A stretch of DNA of 64,000 bases from Cyclobacterium sp. SYSU L10401 (GTDB lineage: Bacteria > Bacteroidota > Bacteroidia > Cytophagales > Cyclobacteriaceae): positions 124,001-188,000 of the forward strand of contig NZ_WOFO01000006.1 in the NCBI RefSeq assembly GCF_010993705.1, given 5' to 3'. The number at the start of each line of letters is the position of its first letter. Position 1 is the stretch's first letter. The notes below the pieces were generated by a model that was not told the DNA's origin, did not search any database, and saw only the letters and a program-made list of their open reading frames with translations. The position numbers and the translations under genes are program-made. This document shows, piece by piece, positions 17,308-25,479 of this stretch.

Positions 17308-18000
17308 TCACAAATAGGCAATAAACTGCTCGCCTCTTCTCAAGACCCGGATTTCCTGGGCCTTGCGAATGCGGTTCCTTTGTTCTTCGGTGGGACAGGA
17401 AAGCAGCTCAAGGTTTACCTCCCAGACCTCATTTCTCCAGGAACTGATCAATTTTGATAAAAGCCATTCGTCCAGTCTACCCATCAACACATCAATGGCA
17501 GCCATACTCCAGGAAGAGGGGTTGATGATGCTATCCTGTACGGCATCTATGGTATCGGCGATGATTTCGTTCACCAATTCATGGTCCGTTCTCAGGGAAT
17601 GCTTATCCGGCTCGGATAGCTGATTCCAACTTTCCACCAGACAATCATACAAGGCCAGGGGCAAATCATAATTGATGTGTGCATTTACACCCAATAAAAG
17701 ATGCTGGGTGACGTTGATCTCCGGATTCAAACTGGCGTCATGTACCTGCCTCCAGACGGCAGGAGAAACCTTGGGATTCTCCTCATAATGCGCCAGGGCT
17801 TCAAAATAATATTCGGAAAACCGGAGTAGCAAACGCCCAACCCAGTCTGCATTGAGAAATTGCTCCTTCGTCAGGGCAGTATACATGTTGTGGCTCATCA
17901 TGCTGTAACATCCCAAAAAGACGTGTCTTTGATCACCGGTGTTTTTCCAGTTTTCTACCCTGTCCTGCATGTTTACCAATAAAGCTTGTACGTCCTGCAT
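17308..18000 (-). CDS. DUF5995 family protein
   Basis: A 230-residue, mainly helical protein that fits the uncharacterised DUF5995 family. Characteristic stretches are VTQHLLLGVNAHINYDLPLA in the middle, with conserved His and Asp residues that could bind metal, FSEYYFEALAHYEEN, and the C-terminal block VLRRGEQFIAYL. There is no signal peptide and no membrane segment. Family members are common in Bacteroidota and Actinomycetota; no function has been shown, though the His/Asp pattern in a helical bundle suggests a metal site (inference). It reads away from the molybdate operon's promoter but in the same direction, with a 223-bp gap before modC in which I see no gene. Confidence 0.8.
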   Translation of the reverse strand: MQDVQALLVNMQDRVENWKNTGDQRHVFLGCYSMMSHNMYTALTKEQFLNADWVGRLLLRFSEYYFEALAHYEENPKVSPAVWRQVHDASLNPEINVTQHLLLGVNAHINYDLPLALYDCLVESWNQLSEPDKHSLRTDHELVNEIIADTIDAVQDSIINPSSWSMAAIDVLMGRLDEWLLSKLISSWRNEVWEVNLELLSCPTEEQRNRIRKAQEIRVLRRGEQFIAYL

Positions 18001-18223
18001 GTTAACATTGATGAATAAGTTGATTAAATCAAATTTTAATAATTCCTATAAATACCCAAATAATAAAGCCACTTTGCTACCCACTAATTCCTATACCCCT
18101 TTCTGAGAAAACCGGCCACCCTCCAATTTAAAAATGAAAAGGTAAAAAGCCTGCACAAATAAAAAAAGTGTCCTTGGTTTTGCAGAAAGGTTCAAAATCC
18201 TTCTCCATTTATACAACCTGCAC

Positions 18224-18898
18224 TTAATGGCCAAAAAATTGAGAGGGCTCCCCATCAAAGCTGAATTGCCCATTTTCCAATACCAGAATTCTTTCCGCCA
18301 TGCGCCTGATTTCTGAAGCATCATGGCTGACCAAAAGGGTAGTGAGGGCATAGTCTTTATGAAATTGCACGATGTATTCCTGCAGCCTGCCCCGCATTTT
18401 CATATCCAAAGCGGAGAGCGGCTCGTCCAATAAAAGGATACCTGGCTTCCTGACCATGGCCCTGGCCAGTGCCACCCTTTGTTTTTGGCCACCAGATAAA
18501 ACCATGGGTTTCTTCGCCTCCAATTTTTCCAGGCCCACCCTTTCCAGCATTTCTGAAACTATTCCGGGATCCTGACCCTTTTCCAGCGCAAACTCCAGGT
18601 TTTCCCTGACCGTCATGTTGGGAAAAAGGGAATATTCCTGGAACACCATGCCCATATTTCTTTTTTGAGGCTTAAGGTTTACCCCCTGTTCCCTGTCAAA
18701 CCAGGATTCACCGGAAACACGCAAGGTTCCGGCATCGGGCTTCATCAATCCGGAAATCATCCGCAATACGCTTGATTTACCCGCACCGGAAGGCCCGTAA
18801 AGTCCCACTAGCTCCCCTTCATTGATTTGACAGGACACGGTGAGCTTCATCCTGCCCTCCGGTCCAAAAAGCGATTTTTCCAGATCCAGTTCAATCAT
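18224..18898 (-). CDS. modC: Molybdate ABC transporter ATP-binding protein ModC, short form
   Basis: A 224-residue ABC ATPase: Walker A GPSGAGKSS (about residue 35), Q loop FQEYSLFPNMTV, signature LSGGQKQRVALARA, Walker B LLLDEPLSALD and H loop VSHDASEI. Classical ModC is about 350 residues and ends with a MOP/TOBE domain that binds molybdate; this one stops soon after the ATPase core and lacks it. It overlaps modB by 8 bp and completes the order modA-modB-modC, so the assignment rests on context as much as on sequence. It powers high-affinity oxyanion uptake; tungstate is a possible alternative substrate. Confidence 0.88.
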   Translation of the reverse strand: MIELDLEKSLFGPEGRMKLTVSCQINEGELVGLYGPSGAGKSSVLRMISGLMKPDAGTLRVSGESWFDREQGVNLKPQKRNMGMVFQEYSLFPNMTVRENLEFALEKGQDPGIVSEMLERVGLEKLEAKKPMVLSGGQKQRVALARAMVRKPGILLLDEPLSALDMKMRGRLQEYIVQFHKDYALTTLLVSHDASEIRRMAERILVLENGQFSFDGEPSQFFGH

Positions 18899-19565
18899 AA
18901 CCCAATACCCTGTTTTTATCGTGATTGACCCAGTAAGTGATCAACAATACCATAAAGGAAAACCCAATCAGCAATAGACTGTATGTATTGGCCTGCCCAT
19001 AGTTCATGGCTTCTACCTCATTGTAAATGGCTACGGAAATTACCCTAGTTTCCTCAGGAATATTCCCGCCCACCATCAACACGACCCCAAACTCCCCAAC
19101 GGTATGGGCAAAAGAAAGCACGCCAGCAGATAGCAAGGAGTTTTTCATATTGGGTAGCAATACCCTGCTAAGGGTAAGCCACCTACCTTTACCCAGCGTC
19201 TGAGCTGTATCCAACCAGGCCTTGGGAATGGAAGTAAAGCCGGAACGCAACGGCTGTACCATAAAGGGCATGCTGTAGATAACCGAAGCCACTACCAGTC
19301 CGGGAAAGGTAAACACCAGGCGCAGGTCAAAAAAATCATCCAGAAAGGCTCCTACGGCATTTTCCGGACTAAAGGCGAGCAGCAGGTAAAAGCCCAATAC
19401 CGTGGGTGGTAATACCAGGGGTAGGCTCACAATCGCCTCCACCGCATATTTGATCCGGTATTTGCTGTATGCCAGCCAGTAGGCCAGGGGAATACCCAGC
19501 AAAAATAGGATCAGGCTGGTAAACAGTGCCAATTTAAATGTCAAATAAAAGGGGCTAAAATCCAT
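18891..19565 (-). CDS. modB: Molybdate ABC transporter permease ModB
   Basis: A 224-residue permease with about five or six membrane helices. The cytoplasmic EAA-type loop is well preserved: DTAQTLGKGRWLTLSRVLLP, with the conserved Gly and the LP ending typical of ModB/CysT permeases. The segment SLPLVLPPTVLGFYLL and the helix with FAHTVGEFGVVLMVGGNIP are nearly diagnostic of ModB. It overlaps modA by 1 bp at its start and modC by 8 bp at its end, so all three are translationally coupled. A ModB dimer forms the membrane channel through which the oxyanion delivered by ModA passes. Confidence 0.93.
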   Translation of the reverse strand: MDFSPFYLTFKLALFTSLILFLLGIPLAYWLAYSKYRIKYAVEAIVSLPLVLPPTVLGFYLLLAFSPENAVGAFLDDFFDLRLVFTFPGLVVASVIYSMPFMVQPLRSGFTSIPKAWLDTAQTLGKGRWLTLSRVLLPNMKNSLLSAGVLSFAHTVGEFGVVLMVGGNIPEETRVISVAIYNEVEAMNYGQANTYSLLLIGFSFMVLLITYWVNHDKNRVLGYD

Positions 19566-20344
19566 TAGTTTTCGGGTTGGTTAAATCCAAAACATTGGAA
19601 AATATTCCTGGCTGCGTCGGTTTTCAAAAAGGCCATAAAAGAAGCGGCTGCTTTGTTTTCAGCCCCAAAACTGGTAAGCACAGCTCCCTGATTCAGTGGT
19701 TGATGGCTCTCTTCAGGAATCAGGAAGTAGGATGTCTGGTATCGCTTCATGTTTGGTGCCATCGCCAAAGATAAAGCAATAATACCTGCATCTGCCGCCC
19801 CGGTACTTACAAATTGGGCCGCCTGCGAAATATTTTCCCCTAATACCAGACGGCTGGAAAGCTTTTCATATAAGTCATGATATTTCAAGGTTTCTACGGC
19901 TCGCTTGCCATAGGGGGCATGATCCGGATTGGCAATGGCTACTTTTTTGATTCCCGATTGCTTAAAAATACCCATACCTAAGGAACCTGCATCCATCTTT
20001 CTGCTCCAGATAACCAGCCTGCCCAGGCCATAAAGGTAAATTTCTGAACCTGTCAAACCTTTCCCGGCAAGCAGTTTCGGGTATTGATCATCTGCGGACA
20101 TGAAAATATGGAATGGTGCCTGATTGGAAATTTGTTCGTACAATTTACCCGAAGATCCGTAAATCGGGCGGATTATCACCTGGTTTGTTTCGGAGAAAAC
20201 GGTTATGATGGAATCCAGGGCAAATTTAAGGTCCGAGGCAGCAGCCACCAAAACCGGTTTTTCCTTTTGGGCCTGTGATGATATAGGTGGAACAAGTAGC
20301 GTAATCCATAAACTCAAAAAAAAGACAAGCAAAGAAGATTTCAT
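19565..20344 (-). CDS. modA: Molybdate ABC transporter substrate-binding protein ModA
   Basis: A 259-residue periplasmic binding protein with a signal peptide (MKSSLLVFFLSLWITLLVPP, then SSQAQ). The mature protein begins VLVAAASDLKFALDSI, the characteristic ModA start in which Ser residues bind the oxyanion, and continues IRPIYGSSGKLYEQI, the second binding segment. Later blocks (ANPDHAPYGKRAVETL and STGAADAGIIALS) also match ModA. I chose the ATG at 20344; the open frame begins five codons earlier at a TTG. It captures molybdate or tungstate and delivers it to ModBC. A ModE-like inverted repeat lies 27 bp upstream of the start codon. Confidence 0.94.
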   Translation of the reverse strand: MKSSLLVFFLSLWITLLVPPISSQAQKEKPVLVAAASDLKFALDSIITVFSETNQVIIRPIYGSSGKLYEQISNQAPFHIFMSADDQYPKLLAGKGLTGSEIYLYGLGRLVIWSRKMDAGSLGMGIFKQSGIKKVAIANPDHAPYGKRAVETLKYHDLYEKLSSRLVLGENISQAAQFVSTGAADAGIIALSLAMAPNMKRYQTSYFLIPEESHQPLNQGAVLTSFGAENKAAASFMAFLKTDAARNIFQCFGFNQPEN

Positions 20345-20370
20345 AGGAAGCGGAAACAAAAACAGGAAAA

Positions 20371-20396
20371 CCGATATATTTATAAATATATATCGG
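20371..20396. promoter_or_regulatory. ModE-like operator upstream of modABC
   Basis: An inverted repeat with arms CCGATATAT (20371-20379) and ATATATCGG (20388-20396), separated by 8 bp, lies between modE and modA. The E. coli ModE box has CG-TATAT arms around a spacer of 6-8 bp, so the resemblance is close. A TTG followed at about 21 bp by TATTTATA inside the repeat may be the promoter it controls (inference). Confidence 0.7.
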
Positions 20397-20474
20397 GTTT
20401 ATGAAAATTCAAAAAATTAAGGCAGATGCCTAGCTTGGTACTCGAATGGTAAGGTTAGTACCACAGAAAAAAGC

Positions 20475-20813
20475 TTAGAGCATTTCCAAAATGGCTGCTT
20501 CTTCACCTGCCATTCTCTCCATCTTTTCTACCAATGCCCTGAACCGGGAAATAAGGATTTGGGCCTGCCGGGTAATTTCGGCACCCCCACCTTTCTCTCC
20601 CCCTTTTTTTAGAATTACATAGGGCTGGCTTCCCCGGCTGTTGAGGTCATTGACCATGTCCCAGGCTTTCTTATAGGACATGCCCATCTGCTGGGCGGCT
20701 TTGGAAAGTGATCCTTCTGACTGGATCAACGCAAGAAGTTGCAGCCTGCCCGGACCAAAAAATTTTTCCTGGTCCATGGTAATCCAGCACCTGATATGTA
20801 ATTTTTTTTCCAT
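20475..20813 (-). CDS. ModE-type winged-helix regulator, DNA-binding domain only
   Basis: A 112-residue protein equal to the N-terminal half of ModE. The winged helix-turn-helix spans about residues 20-85: GRLQLLALIQSEGSLSKAAQ, then MGMSYKKAWDMVNDLN as recognition helix, and a wing with GGEKGGGAEIT. The last 25 residues form the dimerisation helix (FRALVEKMERM). E. coli ModE has 262 residues with two molybdate-binding MOP domains; those are wholly absent, as in other short LysR-substrate-less 'ModE N-terminal' proteins. It lies upstream of modABC in the same direction with a ModE-like box between them, so regulation of modABC is very likely. How molybdate is sensed is unclear. Confidence 0.88.
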   Translation of the reverse strand: MEKKLHIRCWITMDQEKFFGPGRLQLLALIQSEGSLSKAAQQMGMSYKKAWDMVNDLNSRGSQPYVILKKGGEKGGGAEITRQAQILISRFRALVEKMERMAGEEAAILEML

Positions 20814-20939
20814 AAGCTAAGTTTTTAAACAGGCTTTTAAAATGACAGAAAACTTATTCCGAACCAAAGTAAACCCGCATAAATCCGGAACCAATACAAT
20901 ATCGGAAACTAAAAGTACGATCCTTTTTACTATTTTTGA

Positions 20940-21116
20940 ATGAATAGTTTGACTGTTTCCTCAATTAAGCCTGCCATTATTGTGGAAAGAGGAGTGGAGA
21001 TATTAAAGCTTTATCCGATTCAAACCATTCATGGGAAAGATGGTGAAATGCCAAAAATGGGACTAAAAAAATCATTGAACCCTGAAATTATTATTACTGA
21101 AAGTTTTTCAAAGTGA
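20940..21116 (+). CDS. Short unassigned ORF (58 codons)
   Basis: An ATG-initiated frame of 58 residues ends 7 bp before the KilA-N remnant. I do not recognise it. It is Ile- and Lys-rich, has no signal peptide or membrane segment, and no Shine-Dalgarno sequence is evident. Given the truncated neighbour it may be another fragment of a lost element rather than a functional gene. Confidence 0.3.
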   Translation: MNSLTVSSIKPAIIVERGVEILKLYPIQTIHGKDGEMPKMGLKKSLNPEIIITESFSK

Positions 21117-21123
21117 GCGACTT

Positions 21124-21420
21124 ATGGCAAAGAATAAGAAAATAACGATTGAAGGAGCAGAAATCACTGTCCTATCTCAGGAGGCCGACGACTATATTTC
21201 CCAGACGGACATGGCCAGAAGTGGGATGCAGAATGTGGTCGTCATTAAGTGGTTGAGCCTGAAAAGCACCATTGAATACCTTGGGGAATGGGAGTCACTC
21301 TACAACCCGGATTTTAATTATACCGAATTCGGTACAATTAAAAATGCAAATCAAATGGCTATCACACAAATAAAGTCCCTGTTGAAACATAAGGACCAGA
21401 CGAAAAAATTGAATACTTAA
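21124..21420 (+). pseudogene. KilA-N domain protein, truncated remnant
   Basis: The first 75 or so residues match the start of KilA-N proteins found in phages and in many Bacteroidota genomes: a short basic N-terminus, EITVLSQEADDYISQTDMAR, VVVIKWLSLKSTIEYLGEWE, then NPDFNYTEFGTIKN. Full-length relatives run to about 270 residues, with a further conserved DNA-binding half that begins near the point where this frame diverges into a short Lys-rich tail. It is therefore a 3'-truncated copy. KilA-N proteins are predicted DNA-binding factors of mobile origin. A probable terminator follows. Confidence 0.65.
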
Positions 21421-21446
21421 ATCCGAATACCGGGCAATTGTTGCAT

Positions 21447-21485
21447 AAGCCCTCCACGGACTTTCTAGCTTTAAGAGGCTTTTTT
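21447..21485 (+). terminator. Possible terminator after the KilA-N remnant
   Basis: AAGCCCTC at 21447-21454 can pair with GAGGCTT at 21475-21481 (one bulged base, 20-nt loop), followed by a run of T to 21485. The long loop makes this only a moderate candidate. Confidence 0.4.
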
Positions 21486-21505
21486 ATATAGAAGGTATTG
21501 TTTAG

Positions 21506-21537
21506 TTTGTAATTATTTTTAACTTTAAATATATTTT
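21506..21537 (+). promoter_or_regulatory. Promoter of the small envelope protein gene
   Basis: TTTG at 21506-21509 and TATATTTT at 21530-21537 are separated by 20 bp, close to the Bacteroidota pattern TTTG-N19-TAnnTTTG (one mismatch in the -7 box). The start codon follows 27 bp after the -7 box. Confidence 0.5.
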
Positions 21538-21564
21538 TTTTAGGGCATTTAAATAACTTCTGCT

Positions 21565-22179
21565 ATGAACCTAATCCCATTCTCTTCGATGCTCCACCTT
21601 TTTTTGAAGGTCAATCGCTTTTTCCGACTCAAGTTAATTTTTGTTTTGGTTTTTTCCTTCGCCATTTCCTTTAAGGTAACAGCTCAAACAGAAGCTGAAA
21701 AATTTACAGCTAGGAATTTAGTTTATCTTGAAATTGGAGGAAATGCAGGTCAGTATGCATTCAATTATGGCAGTTTGATTTATCAAAAGAGAGCTTTTAA
21801 GGTAATTGGAAGTGTGGGTTTTTCCCTGTGGGTGGAACCTATAGAAGGTCCTACAATTTGGAATCCAGCGATACCTCTTGAAGTTTCTACCCTGTTTGGG
21901 GCGAAGAAACATCACCTGGAATTTGGGGTGGGAATTACCCCTTTTTTACAAGCGGGAGTAAATTCGTCTTGGGAGTCTGGGAATTTAGTCCAATCAAAGG
22001 GGGCTAGCCATCTGGGTGCCATTCTTCCAATTAGGGTAGGCTATAGGTATCAAAAGCCTGAAGGGGGATTCTTTTTTAGATTGGGGTACACACCATTTTT
22101 TGCCATGCCTAATAAGACCCGCGAATATTGGGCTTTTCAGCCGGTTTTTGCAGGCTTGGGTTTGGGAGTGAGTTTTTAA
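21565..22179 (+). CDS. Secreted or outer-membrane beta-barrel-like protein of unknown function
   Basis: A 204-residue protein with a signal peptide after a basic, somewhat long N-terminus (a start at the Met of residue 9 is also possible); the hydrophobic core LKLIFVLVFSFAISF is followed by KVTAQ as likely cleavage site. The mature part has alternating strands (YLEIGGNAGQYAFNYGSLIY, HHLEFGVGITPFL, ILPIRVGYRYQK) and ends in AGLGLGVSF with a C-terminal Phe, as in outer-membrane barrels. I recognise no named family beyond 'conserved Bacteroidota membrane protein'. It stands alone between the KilA-N remnant and the large TonB-type receptor, which is convergent with it. Confidence 0.75.
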   Translation: MNLIPFSSMLHLFLKVNRFFRLKLIFVLVFSFAISFKVTAQTEAEKFTARNLVYLEIGGNAGQYAFNYGSLIYQKRAFKVIGSVGFSLWVEPIEGPTIWNPAIPLEVSTLFGAKKHHLEFGVGITPFLQAGVNSSWESGNLVQSKGASHLGAILPIRVGYRYQKPEGGFFFRLGYTPFFAMPNKTREYWAFQPVFAGLGLGVSF

Positions 22180-22352
22180 ATCGCCATCAATCAAACTCGT
22201 TTGCATGCTTACGATTGAATGAGATGGAGGAAGATGGACTATCCATTCTCTAAAGTCTCTCCAGTCTCCCCTTCTCACATATCCATAGAAAAACTTTATT
22301 TGGTAATTGAAATATTCACCTAATTGAATGAAATGTCCTCCAAAATCAATTC

Positions 22353-25208
22353 TTACCAGCTCCTCGCTCCACCCCTTCCCGGTCCACGGAATCCTCCAGG
22401 TCTATCGCCTTCTTCGGGCAGATCAGACTTTTTGAAATTACCGATGATATAGGTAAAGGAAACCATGGCATATCGGGTCAACACATTGGAATACACATCG
22501 GTCACAGCTACATCCGAAACGGTCCTGGAAATGCTGTTGTTTTGCCTGAGCAGGTCAAAGACATATACCTTCAATTCTCCTTTGTTATTTTTCAGAAACC
22601 GGTAGCCCGCCTCGATGTTCCAAAGCCATACTGATTGGTCCAGACCCTCAGAAAGGCCCCGGTAAAGCATGTTGTTCACATTGTTGGCGATAAAGGTTTT
22701 GCCATCATTGGGGGAATAATAAAACCTCAGGTTGCTGTTTTGAATGAAATAATTTTGGTCAAGGTTGCTTTGAAGGCTGCTGTTCACGATGGTATAAGTG
22801 GCATTGGTGGAGAGGGTGAAATCCACATCCTTGCTGATATTACTGGCAAAGGTAATTCCTTGCCTGAAATCAATGTTTTCATTGATGTTGGTCTGCCCGT
22901 TTATAATACCTGGTGTCCTGCCATAACTGATGCCCGGATTGAAATTGACTTTTGTTTTCCACCTGGGAATACTGGTTCCATAATTGGCAAAAAGCCTGGT
23001 GCTCATTTGCCCATTTAAGTTGACCGGGCTGGTGATCTGTCCGCCTCTTCTGAGCAGTACTTCATTGTTGATCAGGGTATCCTGGGGGGCTACAAAGGTA
23101 TTGGTGCCTATAAAGTTGCTGTTAAAATTGGCAAACAAAAACATAAAAAAGCTCCTGTTGGTCTCCATATCAAATTTGGACAGATTGGCAAACAGGGTAT
23201 GGTTATAACTTTGGCCCAGATCCGGATTACCTACGGAGAGGTTCAGGGGATTGTTGTTGTTGATCACATTTTGCAATTGATTCACGCCGGGTTCGTCGGT
23301 CCGTGTACGGTATCGGAACCTGTAATTGGTGCCTTTCTCATTCCGGTAGTTCAGGGTAACAGTAGGCATGAAATTCCTGAACTCCCGGTAAAAAGTGCCC
23401 TCCAATGGAAAAACGCTTTCATTGTCCAGCACCGCATACTGGTAATCCAGGTTCAGGTTGATATTCAACCCCTCATTGTTGTAACGGTAACCCAGGCCTG
23501 TCCTTTGCGTGAGAAATTTATTGTCAAATTCATTGCTAAGGGCAGTATCCAGCACCATAATGCCCTGCTCATTGGCCAGCTGAAAAGTTTTCTGATCAGC
23601 AGCACTTTTGTTGTTGCCCACCTGATAGGAAAGGGTAGCCACTGATTTTTCACTTATGGGTTCGGTATAGGTAAAGTTTGCCCGGTAGTTGAATCCATCC
23701 GACAAAGCGGTGGTCTCCTGAACCAGGGTATCGAAGGAATTCCTTACATAGTCCTTATTGGAGGAGATCAGATCGGTGAGTTGGTCTCTTTGGTTCCAGG
23801 AAGTAAACAGGTCGGTGGAGAAGGTACGCCCTGTCTTTTCAAATTTGTAGCGGTAGGTCAGGTTATTGGAAAGGTTATAGCCCTGGGTTTCATTTTCGGT
23901 GAGGTTACGGGTATCACTCAGGGAGTCCTGGGATTGATTCAGGTTCAGGCCCTCCAAATTGCTATAGCGGCTATTGTTTTGAAAGTTGATACTGGGACTG
24001 ATGATCAGTGCATTTTTTTCATTGATGTCATATTCTACCCGGGCATTCATCCGGTGATTGTTGTTGTTTATGGTGCTGATCTGACTCTCCTGGTATACCT
24101 GGCTCTGCTCCTCATTGATCACAGTCTGCCTGTTGGTATTGTCAAAAACGGTATTGTCTGTTGAATTGAAGAAATAGCTGCCGGTAAAATTGATTTTTTC
24201 TCCCCATTTGTCGCTATAGTTTATTCCAATGGAATTGGTGGTAACGATCCCATTGTTGGACGCTACGCCAAAATTATTGCCACCACCACCGGGACCTCCG
24301 CGTCTGCCCCTGCGGCCACCGCCTCCCAGGCCACCGCTAACCCCTAAAAGATCGTCGGAGGCAAAATTCTGCTGGTTGACATTATTGGACATGCCGATGA
24401 TGGAAAACCGCCGGTCTCCATTGAAAAAATTGATATTGCCACCTACCGAGTAGGTATTGTCTGTACCATATCCTCCATATACCCTGCCGAAATAGCTGTT
24501 GCGCAAGTTTCCCCTGGTGATGATATTGATCGTCTTGGCATAGTTGCCATCATCCAAACCCGTAAGCCGGGACTGATCGGATCGCTGGTCCAGCACCTCC
24601 ACACTGGAAATGGCATCTGCCGGTAGGTTTCTCAGGGCGATGGAAGGATCATTTCCAAAGAATTCCCGGCCATCAACCAGGATCTTTTGCACCTGCTCTC
24701 CCTGCGCCTGTACCTGACCGTTTTCGATGGTAATCCCGGGAAGCTTGCCAATAAGGTCCTCTGCCATGGCATTTTCCTTGGTTTTAAAGGCGTTGGCATT
24801 AAACACAGCCGTATCTCCTCTCATTTCACCCACTGCATTTTCTCCTTCTATCAACACTTCGCCCAGCAAATTGCTGTCTTCACTGATGGCAATGGTGCCC
24901 AGGTCAAGTGGCATTCCCCGGCTAAATTCCCGGATTATTTTTTCAAATCCTACATAAGTGATTTCAAGTTTAAACACCGGCAGCCTTGGATAGGCAATGC
25001 TAAAAGTTCCATCCTGTCCGGTGGTCGTATTGCTGATCAGGGAATCTTGCTGGGTTTTTAGCAATACATTGGCCCCAATCATGGGTGCTTCACTGTTCTT
25101 CTCAATGATCTTACCCCTGATGAGGGGCAAATTTTGACGATCTTGCCTCGCCAGAAGCGGGCTGCTGACCAATAAACCAATGCAGGCAAATAAAATAAAA
25201 ATCCTCAT
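22353..25208 (-). CDS. TonB-dependent receptor-like outer-membrane protein (OMP_b-brl_3 family)
   Basis: A 951-residue outer-membrane protein. Signal peptide at 1-20 (MRIFILFACIGLLVSSPLLA), then a CarboxypepD_reg-like domain (about 28-115: IRGKIIEKNSEAPMIGANVL), a plug-type domain (about 140-235: LIGKLPGITIENGQVQAQGE and VDGREFFGNDPSIALRNLPA) and a large barrel of the PF14905 type. Residues about 290-312 are a Gly/Arg-rich insertion and the C-terminus is again Gly/Arg-rich (GGFRGPGRGGARSW), so it does not end in the usual aromatic strand signature. Members are often called 'outer membrane beta-barrel protein' and their cargo is mostly unknown. No SusD-type partner is adjacent, which argues against a polysaccharide utilisation pair. 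Confidence 0.9.
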   Translation of the reverse strand: MRIFILFACIGLLVSSPLLARQDRQNLPLIRGKIIEKNSEAPMIGANVLLKTQQDSLISNTTTGQDGTFSIAYPRLPVFKLEITYVGFEKIIREFSRGMPLDLGTIAISEDSNLLGEVLIEGENAVGEMRGDTAVFNANAFKTKENAMAEDLIGKLPGITIENGQVQAQGEQVQKILVDGREFFGNDPSIALRNLPADAISSVEVLDQRSDQSRLTGLDDGNYAKTINIITRGNLRNSYFGRVYGGYGTDNTYSVGGNINFFNGDRRFSIIGMSNNVNQQNFASDDLLGVSGGLGGGGRRGRRGGPGGGGNNFGVASNNGIVTTNSIGINYSDKWGEKINFTGSYFFNSTDNTVFDNTNRQTVINEEQSQVYQESQISTINNNNHRMNARVEYDINEKNALIISPSINFQNNSRYSNLEGLNLNQSQDSLSDTRNLTENETQGYNLSNNLTYRYKFEKTGRTFSTDLFTSWNQRDQLTDLISSNKDYVRNSFDTLVQETTALSDGFNYRANFTYTEPISEKSVATLSYQVGNNKSAADQKTFQLANEQGIMVLDTALSNEFDNKFLTQRTGLGYRYNNEGLNINLNLDYQYAVLDNESVFPLEGTFYREFRNFMPTVTLNYRNEKGTNYRFRYRTRTDEPGVNQLQNVINNNNPLNLSVGNPDLGQSYNHTLFANLSKFDMETNRSFFMFLFANFNSNFIGTNTFVAPQDTLINNEVLLRRGGQITSPVNLNGQMSTRLFANYGTSIPRWKTKVNFNPGISYGRTPGIINGQTNINENIDFRQGITFASNISKDVDFTLSTNATYTIVNSSLQSNLDQNYFIQNSNLRFYYSPNDGKTFIANNVNNMLYRGLSEGLDQSVWLWNIEAGYRFLKNNKGELKVYVFDLLRQNNSISRTVSDVAVTDVYSNVLTRYAMVSFTYIIGNFKKSDLPEEGDRPGGFRGPGRGGARSW

Positions 25209-25479
25209 ATGCTTGATGTAAGTAAATATGAGGGTTAGACCCTACTTTCTACCCTTGGTTTAACCGCACCTTAAAAAAGTTTTAGAAGGCAAAAAAAAGC
25301 ATCCAATGGCAATAATAGAGGGTTTTTTTGCTTTCCAACGTTTGATTCCTATCTTAACAAAACGGTTTGGAAGTATTAATAATGGCTCAAAAAAAGCCTG
25401 GCCACAAAATCACCAACTCCTTTTCTCCCCCCTTACATAAAATAAAAAGCCGTTTTTCTGCCAGGTGGATGCAATGCCA

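Noticed and set aside
18091-18351. 86-codon reverse frame overlapping the end of modC
   Set aside because: It is in another frame over the modC 3' end and has no similarity or initiation context.
20437-20462. GGTACT/AGTACC inverted repeat after modE as a terminator
   Set aside because: Only a 6-bp stem with a 14-nt loop and no adjacent T-run; too weak to list.
23199-24164. Long forward frames opposite the TonB-type receptor
   Set aside because: They are antisense to a well supported 951-residue gene and show no domain or signal peptide.
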